Assembly (NCBI GenBank): GCA_964588725.1
Contig: CAZPQL010000008.1
Span: 1-57,714, forward strand
DNA: 57,714 nucleotides
Reading direction: 5' to 3'
DNA from: UBA5972 sp964588725
GTDB taxonomy: Bacteria > Pseudomonadota > Alphaproteobacteria > Rhodobacterales > Rhodobacteraceae
Positions 26,865 to 36,227 of the stretch are shown here, one piece after another (the first letter of the stretch is position 1; each line of letters begins with the position of its first letter). Below the pieces are notes generated by a model. It saw only the letters and a program-made list of their open reading frames with translations, did not search any database and was not told the origin of the DNA. Made by a program: the position numbers and the translations under genes.

Positions 26865-27482
26865 TCAATAAATGATAACTGACGGGAATATACCGGTCAG
26901 CTTGACCCACTCAAGCAATTCTTCCAGCGGCAGAACCAGCAGAAAAGCCAACGCGTCCAGCGCGTGGCGCGATAGTGTACCGGCGCTAAAGGTGGTTTTT
27001 TCCGGCGACGAATAGGCGAGCGAGCGTGGAATGATCTGCGGCACCACCTTGGCATATTCGTCATAGGCTGGTCCGAATTCTCCGCGCAAAAAGGCCTCTT
27101 CCTTGCGCGCGGTGGCCATCAGAACCAGCCACGCGACCAATGCCAGCAGCACGGCAATGGTGATCATCCCCATCATCAGACCAAGGCCAAATACCCCGAT
27201 CGTTGAAAACAGATACAGCGGGTGACGACATAATGAGTACGGCCCGTCCTGCATCACGGTCGCGTTCTTGCTGTCGCCAATATAAAGAATGCTCCAGAAC
27301 CGGCCCAAAACGGCGGCGAATACCAGCAGAACACCGGCGGTTTCAAACATCTCGGCGGTAAACGTGCGCTGCCCAATCGCGGGCTGCGCAATGACGAGGA
27401 CCGGCAGCAGCGCGATAAACAACACGCGGAGCAAAAGAATTCGACGGTCCTGATTGACCTGAGGGGCAGGGATACCTGTCAT
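26865..27482 (-). CDS. Isoprenylcysteine carboxyl methyltransferase-like membrane protein
   Basis: A 205-residue membrane protein with about five hydrophobic segments and the methyltransferase signature of the ICMT/PEMT families: GPYSLCRHPLYL near residue 80, then EEAFLRGEFGPAYDEYAKVVPQ, which binds S-adenosylmethionine. Bacterial homologues are diverse and their methyl acceptors mostly unknown; prenylated proteins are not expected. It lies alone between an unknown membrane-anchored protein and the acyl-CoA dehydrogenase gene, on the same strand as both. Confidence 0.82.
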   Translation of the reverse strand: MTGIPAPQVNQDRRILLLRVLFIALLPVLVIAQPAIGQRTFTAEMFETAGVLLVFAAVLGRFWSILYIGDSKNATVMQDGPYSLCRHPLYLFSTIGVFGLGLMMGMITIAVLLALVAWLVLMATARKEEAFLRGEFGPAYDEYAKVVPQIIPRSLAYSSPEKTTFSAGTLSRHALDALAFLLVLPLEELLEWVKLTGIFPSVIIY

Positions 27483-27584
27483 GGCAACGTCTTTCGAAGT
27501 CTTGTTCTGCGCACCTCTTAGGGCGAAGCGCGCGCGCGGGCAAGATGGTGGTGACCACTAAGTAATTCTAACGTGCCCCGCGTG

Positions 27585-29261
27585 TTATCCTTCCAGCAAC
27601 CGCCTTGCGATCACTGTGGCCTGTATCTCTGCGGCGCCTTCGAAAATATTCAGTATCCGCGCGTCGCACAGGATACGCGATATGGGATATTCCAGCGCGA
27701 AACCGTTGCCGCCGTGGATTTGCAGACCGTTGTCGGCGCAAGCCCAGGCGATTCGGGCGGCCAGAAGTTTGGCCATACCGGCCTGAAGATCGCAGCGCCG
27801 GCCTTCGTCTTTTTCGTGGGCGGAATGATAGGTCAATTGCCGCGCCACCATGATTTCGGCCGCCATCATTGCCAGTTTGGAACTGACGCGTGGAAATTCG
27901 ATAATGGCGCGCCCGAACTGTTTGCGATCCTGGGCGTATTTCATAGCCACTTCCATCGCCGATTGCGCCACCCCGATGGCGCGCGCGGCGGTCTGGATGC
28001 GTGCGGATTCAAACGTTTGCATCAGCTGTTTGAAGCCCTGACCCTCGACACCCCCCAACAGGTTCTCTGCAGGCACCGCAAAGCCGTCGAACGCGAGCTC
28101 AAATTCCTTCATACCGCGATAGCCCAGTACTTCGATCTCTCCGCCGGTGATGCCTAGGGTGGGGAAATCGTCGCTTTGCGTTCCCGGGTCTTTTTCGGCC
28201 AGAAACATCGACAGCCCGCTGTAATTATCGCGCGTGGGATCGGTGCGTACCATCAGCGTCATCATGTTGGCGCGCGCAGCGTGGGTGATCCAGGTTTTGT
28301 TGCCGGTGACTTTGTAACTTTCGCCGTTTTTCACCGCGCGCGTGCGCAAGCTGCCCAGATCAGACCCGGTGTTGGGTTCGGTAAACACCGCAGTGGGCAG
28401 GGTTTCACCGCTGGAAATGCGTGGCAGCCATTTTTCTTTTTGTGCGTCCGTACCGCCACACAGGATCAGTTCGGCCGCGATTTCGGATCGCGTGCCGAGT
28501 GATCCGACGCCGATATAGCCGCGCGACAGTTCTTCCGACACCACGCACATCGCCGCCTTTGGAAAGCCAAACCCGCCGAATTCTTCGGGGATGGTCAGAC
28601 CGAACACCCCAAGTTCGGCCATCTCGGTGATGATGCCCATGGGGATCAGATCGTCGTTAAGATGCCATTCGTGGGCAAACGGTTTGACTTTGTCATCTGT
28701 AAAACGCCGAAACTGGTCGCGGACCATTTCAAGCTCGTCCTCCAGACCCGTGGCGCCAAAGCTCGACGTCCCTTCCTGTTCCTGCATAAGAAGACATAAA
28801 CGCGCGCGCGCAGGTTCGATATTGCCGTTGTCCATCAACATTTGCGCGGCCTCGCAGCGGGCACGTGTCTGATCCTCTGGTGATATACCGACATCGTTCA
28901 GGCGCACGATTTCGCCCTGCGACATGGGAATGCCACCAAATATCTGGCTGAGGTATTCACCGAATACGATTTGCACGATCAGCTGTTCGATCTCGCCAAA
29001 CTGATCGGTAGATTGCAGGCCTTCGGCCCATCGCAAGATCTGGCGCAGGCTTTCCACATAGGTCGCCAACCACGACAACCCGTGAGCGGCAAATTGATTT
29101 TCCTCGACCGCACGACCCGACACTCGACCGTCTGTCGCAAGACGTTGGCGTAAGGTTTGCCGCGCCACCAATTCAAGTGTTTCCAGCGCTGGCAAACAGG
29201 TTTGGCAATGCTCCAGCAAGTCGGGCAGACGCAACGTCGAAGAGCCTTGTGTTTCCGCCAT
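27585..29261 (-). CDS. mcd: Acyl-CoA dehydrogenase, probable (2S)-methylsuccinyl-CoA dehydrogenase
   Basis: A 558-residue flavoprotein. About 150 residues precede the acyl-CoA dehydrogenase core, which starts near DQFRRFTDDKVKPFAHEW. The core has the FAD/substrate blocks AVFTEPNTGSDLGSLRT, NKTWITHA and, at the C-terminus, LQIHGGNGFALEY and the glutamate of NIFEGAAEIQ. A long N-terminal extension on a 55-60 kDa protein is known for methylsuccinyl-CoA dehydrogenase of the ethylmalonyl-CoA pathway, and I consider that the best match. ATG 29261 gives MAETQGSSTLRLPDLL; a start at 29294 is also open. Electrons would go to ETF, encoded about 11 kb away. Another long acyl-CoA dehydrogenase cannot be excluded. 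Confidence 0.8.
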   Translation of the reverse strand: MAETQGSSTLRLPDLLEHCQTCLPALETLELVARQTLRQRLATDGRVSGRAVEENQFAAHGLSWLATYVESLRQILRWAEGLQSTDQFGEIEQLIVQIVFGEYLSQIFGGIPMSQGEIVRLNDVGISPEDQTRARCEAAQMLMDNGNIEPARARLCLLMQEQEGTSSFGATGLEDELEMVRDQFRRFTDDKVKPFAHEWHLNDDLIPMGIITEMAELGVFGLTIPEEFGGFGFPKAAMCVVSEELSRGYIGVGSLGTRSEIAAELILCGGTDAQKEKWLPRISSGETLPTAVFTEPNTGSDLGSLRTRAVKNGESYKVTGNKTWITHAARANMMTLMVRTDPTRDNYSGLSMFLAEKDPGTQSDDFPTLGITGGEIEVLGYRGMKEFELAFDGFAVPAENLLGGVEGQGFKQLMQTFESARIQTAARAIGVAQSAMEVAMKYAQDRKQFGRAIIEFPRVSSKLAMMAAEIMVARQLTYHSAHEKDEGRRCDLQAGMAKLLAARIAWACADNGLQIHGGNGFALEYPISRILCDARILNIFEGAAEIQATVIARRLLEG

Positions 29262-29402
29262 TATTCTGTCCTGACTTGGCTGAGAAAAAAGCAATCAGTT
29301 TCAATCGCGGGATAGCGAAAGCTGATCATACGCGCAAGAATTATACATGGCGACGCTGCGGCGCGAACAGATATTTCGCGCAAATGACAAATGGCGGTAT
29401 CA

Positions 29403-30173
29403 ATGAATGATCTCGTAACCAATTTCGGATTGATCGCGCTGGTCGCGTCCTTTGGCGTGGCGCTAAGCGCCGGCGTGGTCAAAGGCGCGGTTGGCTTTGC
29501 CATGCCGATGATCATGATCAGCGGAATAGGGTCGTTTATGCCCGCCGAGGTGGCCATTGCAGCGCTGATCCTGCCGACTTTGGTCACCAATTTTGTGCAG
29601 GCGTTTGCCAACGGTTTGCGCCACTGCTGGGCATCGGTGAAATCATTCTGGCGATTCATTTTCGCGCTTATCGTTGTCATTTTCATCACGGCGCAAACGG
29701 TTACGCTGCTGCCGCAATCGGTGCTGTTTCTGGCCATCGGTGGGCCATTGGTAATTTTCGGCACGTTACAGTTGGCGGGCTGGCAGATTCGGTTCAGCCG
29801 GGTCAAACGCAATTCGATCGAATGGATGATGGGGTCGGTTTCGGGATTTTTTGGGGGCCTGACAGGAGTCTGGGGGCCGCCGCTGATCATGTATCTGCTG
29901 GCGATGAATACGCCCAAGATCGAACAAATCCGTGTACAGGGAGTGATCTATTCGATTGGATCGGTGATATTGCTGAGCGCGCACCTGAATTCAGGTGTCA
30001 TGAATGAGCAAACCATTCCCTATTCGGCCGCGATGATCGTGCCCGCCGTTCTCGGGCAATTTGTCGGTGCCAGGATCAACGCCCGATTGAACCAAAAATT
30101 GTTCCGAAAAGCCACGCTGATCGTTTTGGTCATCGCGGGATTCAACCTGTTGCGCCGTGGTTTTTTGGTTTAG
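29403..30173 (+). CDS. TauE/SafE family permease
   Basis: Inner-membrane protein of 256 residues with about eight hydrophobic segments in two similar halves: GVVKGAVGFAMPMIMISGI near the N-terminus and GSVSGFFGGLTGVWGPPLIMYLL in the second half, the TauE/SafE (DUF81) pattern. Family members move sulfonates, sulfite or sulfoacetate outward, but substrates vary and none is indicated here. ATG 29403 is used (GGCGG five bases upstream); the ATG at 29391 is four codons longer. The gene is divergent from the acyl-CoA dehydrogenase and converges on pckA with a nine-base gap. Confidence 0.85.
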   Translation: MNDLVTNFGLIALVASFGVALSAGVVKGAVGFAMPMIMISGIGSFMPAEVAIAALILPTLVTNFVQAFANGLRHCWASVKSFWRFIFALIVVIFITAQTVTLLPQSVLFLAIGGPLVIFGTLQLAGWQIRFSRVKRNSIEWMMGSVSGFFGGLTGVWGPPLIMYLLAMNTPKIEQIRVQGVIYSIGSVILLSAHLNSGVMNEQTIPYSAAMIVPAVLGQFVGARINARLNQKLFRKATLIVLVIAGFNLLRRGFLV

Positions 30174-30182
30174 GTAAACACA

Positions 30183-31787
30183 CTATTCGTTGATTAGCAT
30201 CGCAGCTTTGACGTCGTCATCCACATAATCAGTATACTGCGTGAAATTTTCTTCAAACATCGCGATCAGACGGTGCGCGTCGCGGTCATAAATTTCCGGG
30301 TGATGCCATGTTCGGCGCGGGTCGAGCAGCACATCGGCAACGCCGTCGACACGGAGCGGCACCTCGAAACGGAAATTCTGATCGATACGATATTCCACAT
30401 CATCCAGTTCGCCACTTAGCGCCGCGAGCAACAACACGCGTGTGGCATGGATGGGCATGCGTGCACCAACTGCAAAGCCGCCGCCGGTCCAGCCAGTGTT
30501 GACCAGCCAGCACGACGCGCCCGATTGCGCGATTTTTTTGCGTAGAAGGTTGCCGTATACTTCGGGACGGCGCGGCATAAACGGGGCGCCAAAGCAGGTC
30601 GAAAAGGTCGGTTGCGGCTCGGTGATACCCTGTTCGGTTCCCGCGACTTTGGACGTAAAACCCGACAGAAAATGATACATCGCCTGTGCAGGGGTCAACC
30701 GCGCAATGGGCGGCAGGATGCCAAAGGCATCGCATGTCAGCATCACGATATGGCGTGGTGTACCGGCCCGCGAGGTGGTGCTGGCATTGGAAATATAATG
30801 CAGCGGATAAGCGCAGCGCATATTGGCCGTCAAACTGTCATTTTCAAAATCCAGCTCTTTTGTGTAAGGATCAAAAACCATGTTTTCCACGACGGTACCG
30901 AAGCGGCCGGTTGTCGCATAAATTTCCGGCTCGGCCTCGGCGCTCAGGTTGATGGTTTTGGCGTAGCAGCCACCTTCGAAATTGAAAGTACCGGTGTCCG
31001 ACCAGCCGTGTTCGTCGTCGCCAATCAACACTCGGTTCGCGCCAGCTGACAGCGTAGTTTTACCTGTGCCTGACAGACCAAAAAAGATGGCAGCATCGTC
31101 GGGATCTTCGGGCGCGTGATTGGCCGAGCAATGCATCGGCATGATGCCATTGGTGGGCAGAATATAGTTCAAAAGCGCGAAAACCGATTTTTTGATCTCA
31201 CCGGCATAGGCTGTGCCGCCAATCAAAATGAGCTTTTGCTCAAAGTTGAGCGCGATTACTGTTCCGCTTTTACATCCGTGTTTGTCGGGACTAGCCTGAA
31301 ATGACGGGCAGTTTATGATGGTGAATTCCGGGACAAATTTAGTCAGTTCGTCGCGCGCCGGCCGCAATAACATATGTCGCGAAAATAGGCTGTGCCATGC
31401 CAGCTCGGTGACGACGCGCACGTCAAGGCGCGAATCGGGATCGGCCCCGCCAAACAGGTCCTGCACAAAACAATCCCGCCCTTTCATATGCGCCAGCATA
31501 TCTGTGTGCAGGGCAGCAAACGCGTCAACGTCCATTGGGTGGTTGTTTTCCCACCAGATCGTATCTTTGACATTTTCAGTACGTACAATAAATCGGTCGC
31601 CGGGTGATCGTCCGGTATGCGTACCGGTATTGACCAACAGGGCGCCGCCCCGGCCCAAAGTGCCCTCTCCGCGGCGCAACGATTCTTCTATCAGAGTGGT
31701 TTCCAGCACATTGTAGTAGACGCTGCCCAGCCCTTTGATCCCCGTTTTTTCCAATGTTTGGTGTGGATTGACAGCTTCGTACTGCAA
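30183..31787 (-). CDS. pckA: Phosphoenolpyruvate carboxykinase (ATP)
   Basis: Converts oxaloacetate to phosphoenolpyruvate with ATP, the first step of gluconeogenesis from C4 acids. Motifs are GTHTGRSPGDRFIV at the N-terminus, the kinase P-loop GLSGTGKTTLSA, IGDDEHGW and NTGWTGGGF. The start is a TTG at 31787: GGAG lies eight bases upstream and the resulting QYEAVNPHQTLEKTGIKGLG matches the family start, giving 534 residues. A GTG at 31844 is in frame but lacks a ribosome site. It is divergent from chvI, an arrangement known in Agrobacterium and Sinorhizobium, where the ChvG/ChvI system influences pckA. Confidence 0.96.
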   Translation of the reverse strand: MQYEAVNPHQTLEKTGIKGLGSVYYNVLETTLIEESLRRGEGTLGRGGALLVNTGTHTGRSPGDRFIVRTENVKDTIWWENNHPMDVDAFAALHTDMLAHMKGRDCFVQDLFGGADPDSRLDVRVVTELAWHSLFSRHMLLRPARDELTKFVPEFTIINCPSFQASPDKHGCKSGTVIALNFEQKLILIGGTAYAGEIKKSVFALLNYILPTNGIMPMHCSANHAPEDPDDAAIFFGLSGTGKTTLSAGANRVLIGDDEHGWSDTGTFNFEGGCYAKTINLSAEAEPEIYATTGRFGTVVENMVFDPYTKELDFENDSLTANMRCAYPLHYISNASTTSRAGTPRHIVMLTCDAFGILPPIARLTPAQAMYHFLSGFTSKVAGTEQGITEPQPTFSTCFGAPFMPRRPEVYGNLLRKKIAQSGASCWLVNTGWTGGGFAVGARMPIHATRVLLLAALSGELDDVEYRIDQNFRFEVPLRVDGVADVLLDPRRTWHHPEIYDRDAHRLIAMFEENFTQYTDYVDDDVKAAMLINE

Positions 31788-32049
31788 TGGCTTGCTCCGA
31801 AAATCAGATGTAAATGTGTGATTTGACCGGAGCGTGTATAGCACCTTGAAAAATGGTGAAAAGGAATATTTTGCTGGTATTAAAATAAATTTTGGACCCG
31901 ATTTGCACCGAATGAGTCAATTTTACCGCAAATACATCATTGATTAAGGTTGGCGTCACAAGGTTGACGAACTTTCAGTTGCTTCCGCGGGCCAAAAAGC
32001 GCAAATATGCACAAAAAAATATATAATTGAGCAGTAAAGGGGAAGCGAG
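31788..32049. promoter_or_regulatory. Divergent pckA/chvI promoter region
   Basis: This AT-rich 262-base gap must hold promoters for both directions. On the plus strand TATAAT at 32022-32027 is a perfect -10 box, but nothing close to TTGACA lies 17 bases before it, suggesting an activator-dependent or weak promoter; the leader would be only about 15 bases and contains the ribosome site AAAGGGGAAG. Further upstream are GGCGTCACAAGG and TTGACG near 31950-31970. No operator can be proven from one sequence. Confidence 0.4.
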
Positions 32050-32751
32050 ATGTCAAATATCGCTTTGGTGGACGACGACAGGAATATTCTGACTTCGGTA
32101 TCGATGACTCTTGAAGCCGAAGGCTATAGTGTATCCACGTATAACGACGGTCAATCCGCTTTGGACGCCTTCAATCAAAAAATGCCGGATATTGCTGTGC
32201 TCGATATTAAAATGCCGCGTATGGACGGCATGGATTTGTTGCATCGACTGCGCCAAAAAACCGATATGCCGGTTATATTCCTGACGTCCAAAGACGACGA
32301 AATAGACGAGGTTCTGGGACTGCGGATGGGCGCCGACGACTATGTTCGGAAACCATTTTCGCAGCGGCTATTGGTTGAACGCATCCGCGCGATTTTGCGC
32401 CGTCAGGAAGCGCTTGCATCAGACGAAGGCGAAAATCCGGTGGAAAGCAAACTGATCGAACGGGGTTCGCTGCAAATGGATCCCCTACGGCACTCTGTCA
32501 TGTGGAAAGGTGATAGCGTTACGCTGACCGTGACCGAATTTTTGCTTCTTCAGGCTTTGGCGACGCGGCCCGGTTTTGTTAAAAGCCGTGACCAGTTGAT
32601 GGACGTGGCCTATGACGATCAGGTCTACGTTGATGACCGCACTATCGATAGCCACATCAAACGCCTGCGCAAGAAAATGCGGACTGTGGATGAAGACTTT
32701 TCCTCGATCGAAACACTGTACGGCATAGGGTACAGGTACACCGAAGCGTGA
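32050..32751 (+). CDS. chvI: Response regulator ChvI, OmpR family
   Basis: DNA-binding response regulator of 233 residues. The receiver domain has the acidic pocket DDD at 8-10 and the phosphoacceptor D52 in AVLDIKMPRMDG; the conserved threonine (FLTSKDD) and lysine (RKPFSQ) follow. A winged-helix output domain covers about 135-230, ending in TLYGIGYRY. Sequence and context identify ChvI, partner of ChvG, which senses envelope or acid stress and controls cell-surface and central-carbon genes in alphaproteobacteria. The TGA stop overlaps the chvG GTG, so the pair is translationally coupled. Confidence 0.93.
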   Translation: MSNIALVDDDRNILTSVSMTLEAEGYSVSTYNDGQSALDAFNQKMPDIAVLDIKMPRMDGMDLLHRLRQKTDMPVIFLTSKDDEIDEVLGLRMGADDYVRKPFSQRLLVERIRAILRRQEALASDEGENPVESKLIERGSLQMDPLRHSVMWKGDSVTLTVTEFLLLQALATRPGFVKSRDQLMDVAYDDQVYVDDRTIDSHIKRLRKKMRTVDEDFSSIETLYGIGYRYTEA

Positions 32752-34478
32752 ATGCGATGTCGAACGTCGACACACAATCTCCGCGCAGTTCAGGCCAGCC
32801 GGAAATTCTGCTTGGCGAAGATTGGGATGAGCAGGCCAAAGACGGGTCCAGGCTTGAATCCCCGCCCCGGCAAAAAAATAAATGGTTGCAGCTCAACCAT
32901 TCGCCGCTGGCGCGAAAAATCATTACGTTCAATCTGTTGGCGCTGGTAGTGCTTGTCGGCGGCGTGCTTTATCTTAACCAGTTCCGCGACGGGCTGGTCA
33001 CACAGCGCGCCCGTAGTCTTGTTACCGAGGCGCGCCTTATTTCCAAGGTATTTGAGGCTGAATTGCCGTCGGTCGGACCCGTGGATATGGTGGCTGGTGA
33101 CGGCATTTCACCCATTGGTATTCTGGGCGCGCTCAATCTTCCGGAATCGGTTGAAGTATTCATTTTCGATAACCGCGAACAGCTTGTCGGGTCGACCGTA
33201 GGGCTTGCACGCGCACCGGAATCCACGGTCGGGCTCAAGAATAAATTACCCACAGACGGCACGTTTATTACCGATTTTCTTAACTTTATGTGGGAAAAAT
33301 TATCAGCAGTTCTGAATAGAAACGACGACGCCGTGTCGGGTAACGCTGAAACACACGCGCGTCTGTTGGGGGTCAAGGCCCTGTCTGGAATCACCGAAAG
33401 CCATAACGTCACTGATCGAAACGGGCAATTGATCGTCGCGGTGGCCACGCCAATCCGACGCGATGGTGAAGTTCTGGGCGCCGTGGTTCTGACCACCGTA
33501 TCCGGGGAAATTGACCAGATCGTGCGCCGCGAGAGAGAACAGGTTTTGCAGATGTTCGTCATAGCGCTGCTTGTGTCCATCGGATTGTCGCTGGTTCTGG
33601 CCAGCACAATCGCCAGCCCGCTGCGCGATCTGGCCGCCGCGGCGGAATTCGGCAAAGCGCGCAACTCCCGCAAAATGAGCCCCAACCGTGTGCGCATCCC
33701 TGACATGACAGGGCGCCCCGACGAAATCGGTCGCCTGTCCGGCGCGTTGCGCGGTATGATATCGGCGCTGTACGACCGCATCGAATCCAACGAGGAATTT
33801 GCCGCTGACGTTGCGCATGAAATCAAGAATCCTCTGAGTTCATTGCGTTCGGCCGTCGATACCTTGCGTAGCGCAAAAAATGATGTGCAGCGTGGAAAAC
33901 TGCTTGAAGTCATCGAACACGACGTGCGGCGTCTGGACCGTCTTGTTTCGGACATTTCCAACGCATCGCGGCTTGACAGTGAATTGGTCAAAGAGGAAAT
34001 GCTGACATTTAACCTTATGTCCACGCTGGATAATATTGTCAGCTTCAACCGACAAGACGCCGAGGAAATCGGTGCGCTGTTCGTGTCTGATCTGCCCGAT
34101 GAACCGGTATTGGTCAGGGGTCTCGAGGCCCGGCTCGCGCAGGTATTTGTCAATCTTTTGTCCAACGCGATCTCGTTTTGTGAAGAGGGTGACGCCGTGC
34201 GCATCTGGGCACGAAGACGCGAAGACCGCATTCTGGTTGTGGTCGAAGATACCGGTCCCGGTATCCCCGAGGATTCGCTCGACAAGATATTCAAACGTTT
34301 CTATTCCGAACGACCGGCGGGTGATTTTGGCAATCATTCCGGTTTGGGGTTGGCAATATCAAGGCAGATCGTCGAGGCGCACGGCGGTGTCATCTGGGCA
34401 GAAAACATCCGCCCCACGGACGCCGACCCCACTTCAGAGCCGTTGGGGGCCCGGTTTGTTGTGGGCCTGCCGGTGTGA
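32748..34478 (+). CDS. chvG: Sensor histidine kinase ChvG
   Basis: Membrane sensor kinase of up to 576 residues. After a polar N-terminal stretch, a membrane span lies at about 60-80 (IITFNLLALVVLVGGVLYL), then a periplasmic sensor region, a second span near 265-285, HAMP, a HisKA domain with the phospho-accepting His in DVAHEIKNPLSSLRSA, and a HATPase domain with NLLSNAI, DTGPGIP and SGLGLAISR. The start could be GTG 32748, overlapping the chvI stop, or ATG 32757. In Sinorhizobium the periplasmic repressor ExoR controls ChvG; exoR is not in this window. The stop overlaps the hprK start. Confidence 0.93.
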   Translation: MNAMSNVDTQSPRSSGQPEILLGEDWDEQAKDGSRLESPPRQKNKWLQLNHSPLARKIITFNLLALVVLVGGVLYLNQFRDGLVTQRARSLVTEARLISKVFEAELPSVGPVDMVAGDGISPIGILGALNLPESVEVFIFDNREQLVGSTVGLARAPESTVGLKNKLPTDGTFITDFLNFMWEKLSAVLNRNDDAVSGNAETHARLLGVKALSGITESHNVTDRNGQLIVAVATPIRRDGEVLGAVVLTTVSGEIDQIVRREREQVLQMFVIALLVSIGLSLVLASTIASPLRDLAAAAEFGKARNSRKMSPNRVRIPDMTGRPDEIGRLSGALRGMISALYDRIESNEEFAADVAHEIKNPLSSLRSAVDTLRSAKNDVQRGKLLEVIEHDVRRLDRLVSDISNASRLDSELVKEEMLTFNLMSTLDNIVSFNRQDAEEIGALFVSDLPDEPVLVRGLEARLAQVFVNLLSNAISFCEEGDAVRIWARRREDRILVVVEDTGPGIPEDSLDKIFKRFYSERPAGDFGNHSGLGLAISRQIVEAHGGVIWAENIRPTDADPTSEPLGARFVVGLPV

Positions 34479-34906
34479 CGGTCGGTATACGTTCGGAAAT
34501 CATCCACGCCAGTTCTGTTGCCGTTCACAATGCCGGCGTCGTAATTTTGGGCGACTCGGGGTGCGGCAAATCGGGTCTGGCGCTGGATCTGATGTCGCGC
34601 GGGGCCTCTTTGATTGCCGATGACCGCACTGTCCTGAGCCGTCAGGATGATCAGCTTGTCGCCAGTGTCCCCGCCGCGATCCGGGGCCGGATTGAAGCCC
34701 GCGGCGTCGGCATTCTCGGGGCGAATTACGCCGGCCCCACAATTGTGGCTTTGGCCGTCGATTTGGACAAGAACAATTCAGAACGACTGCCGCCTCTGCG
34801 CTGTCTGACGTTGTTGGGGATTGAAATTGATTTGATTTTTGGTGGCGCAACACCCAATCTTGCCGCGGTGATCACCCAGTATCTGAAAGGGACACGCGTG
34901 GCCTGA
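34475..34906 (+). CDS. hprK: HPr kinase/phosphorylase, short alphaproteobacterial form
   Basis: Phosphorylates and dephosphorylates HPr on its regulatory serine. The protein has only 143 residues and consists of the catalytic P-loop domain; the N-terminal domain of the roughly 310-residue Firmicute enzyme is absent, as usual in alphaproteobacteria. The Walker A motif is GDSGCGKS (26-33), followed by DDRT and the family signature region ARGVGIL. The GTG at 34475 overlaps the chvG stop and the stop overlaps rapZ. Its target serine is present in the HPr encoded 1.3 kb downstream. Confidence 0.92.
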   Translation: MTVGIRSEIIHASSVAVHNAGVVILGDSGCGKSGLALDLMSRGASLIADDRTVLSRQDDQLVASVPAAIRGRIEARGVGILGANYAGPTIVALAVDLDKNNSERLPPLRCLTLLGIEIDLIFGGATPNLAAVITQYLKGTRVA

Positions 34907-35802
34907 TGCCAATCGACCCGCAATCCAACGGCAACACCATGAAGGTCGTTCTTGTCACCGGTCCATCCGGGGCGGGTCGGTCCACCGCAATTCACACCCT
35001 TGAGGACATCGGCTTTGAGGCGATAGACAACCTGCCGATCAGTCTCTTGCCGCGCCTGCTGTCCGGTCCGCCGGTTGAGCGCCATCTGGCGTTGGGCATG
35101 GACGCCCGAAACCGCGACTTCAGTGCTGAAACGCTGATCGAGGTCGTTGACATAATGTCGCGTGATTCCGGCTTTGAGTGTACGTTGCTCTATCTTGACT
35201 GCGCCGAGGATGTGCTGGTGCGGCGCTATTCCGAAACCCGCCGAAGACACCCGCTGGCACCGGACGAAACACCGCTTCAGGGCATTCGCCGCGAGTCTGA
35301 CCTTTTAGGCGGGCTCAAGCAACGGGCCGATATCCTGATTAATACATCTGATATGCCACCCAATGAGTTGCGCCGTGAGATCAGCAATTGGTTTCAAGGT
35401 GGCCTGTCCGCCCATCTGGCGCTGTCGGTTCAGTCGTTTTCCTATAAACGCGGCATTCCGCGCAGCGCCGATATGGTGCTTGACTGCCGCTTTCTGGCCA
35501 ATCCTCACTGGCAGCCGGAATTGCGCAATATGAACGGTCTAAACGCGCCGGTTCGGGACTTTGTGACCGCCGACGCCCGCTATGACGATTTTTTCAAGCG
35601 CACGCACGAATTGGTGACTTCGCTCATACCTGCATACCGTGAAGAGGGAAAATCGCATTTTACCCTGGCGCTGGGGTGTACCGGAGGGCAACACCGTTCG
35701 GTCTCTGTGGCCGAGGAACTGGCGAATGCGCTTGCACAGAATGGCTGGCAGGTGTCTATTCGCCATCGGGAATTGGAACGGCGTGCAGAACCTGCGCCGT
35801 GA
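34906..35802 (+). CDS. rapZ: RapZ-family nucleotide-binding protein
   Basis: A 298-residue P-loop protein of the RapZ (YvcJ/YhbJ) family. The Walker A motif is GPSGAGRS (19-26), and the C-terminal domain carries the conserved LGCTGGQHRSVSVAEELA. In E. coli RapZ is an adaptor that directs RNase E to the small RNA GlmZ and so controls GlmS; that regulon is not established in alphaproteobacteria. The ATG at 34906 shares a base with the hprK stop; ATG 34939 would give MKVVLVTGPSGAG, closer to most family starts. It is embedded in the nitrogen-type PTS cluster. Confidence 0.93.
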   Translation: MPIDPQSNGNTMKVVLVTGPSGAGRSTAIHTLEDIGFEAIDNLPISLLPRLLSGPPVERHLALGMDARNRDFSAETLIEVVDIMSRDSGFECTLLYLDCAEDVLVRRYSETRRRHPLAPDETPLQGIRRESDLLGGLKQRADILINTSDMPPNELRREISNWFQGGLSAHLALSVQSFSYKRGIPRSADMVLDCRFLANPHWQPELRNMNGLNAPVRDFVTADARYDDFFKRTHELVTSLIPAYREEGKSHFTLALGCTGGQHRSVSVAEELANALAQNGWQVSIRHRELERRAEPAP

Positions 35803-35823
35803 GAGCGACGGGAATCCGCGAGT

Positions 35824-36213
35824 TTGATTGGTATAGTGATAGTGGCACACGGCGGACTGGCCCGGGAATATCTGGCCGCTGTTGAACATGTTGTCGGCAC
35901 TCAATCCGGTATTCAGTCCGTGGCGATTGACGCGGATCACGACCGCATACAGAAACAGACCGAGATTTGCGAGGCCGCAAATCAGGTGGATGAAGGCGAT
36001 GGCGTGATATTGGTCACCGATATGTTCGGCGGGTCACCCACGAACCTGTCGCTGCCTGCGTGTACACCGGATAACCGCAAAATTCTTTACGGTGCCAACC
36101 TGCCGATGCTGGTAAAGCTGGCGAAATGCCGGACACTGTCGGTCGACTCTGCGGTGGATTGCGCTGCGCAGGCCGGGCGCAAATATATCAATAGTTGCAA
36201 CAGCGCAGGCTGA
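35824..36213 (+). CDS. PTS EIIA component, mannose family
   Basis: A 129-residue EIIA domain of the mannose/fructose (ManX/AgaF) family, with the phosphorylated histidine H9 in IGIVIVAHGGLA and the conserved VTDMFGGSPTN. The only plausible start is TTG at 35824. No IIB, IIC or IID permease genes are present, so this protein is most likely a regulatory phosphoacceptor in a permease-less PTS, as seen in many alphaproteobacteria. HPr follows immediately, its start 15 bases beyond this stop. Confidence 0.9.
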   Translation: MIGIVIVAHGGLAREYLAAVEHVVGTQSGIQSVAIDADHDRIQKQTEICEAANQVDEGDGVILVTDMFGGSPTNLSLPACTPDNRKILYGANLPMLVKLAKCRTLSVDSAVDCAAQAGRKYINSCNSAG

Positions 36214-36227
36214 CAGGACCAAGCCAA

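Noticed and set aside
32969..34294. A 441-codon minus-strand open frame
   Set aside because: It is the mirror of chvG, rich in Ser, Arg and Thr; the plus strand has complete HAMP, HisKA and HATPase motifs.
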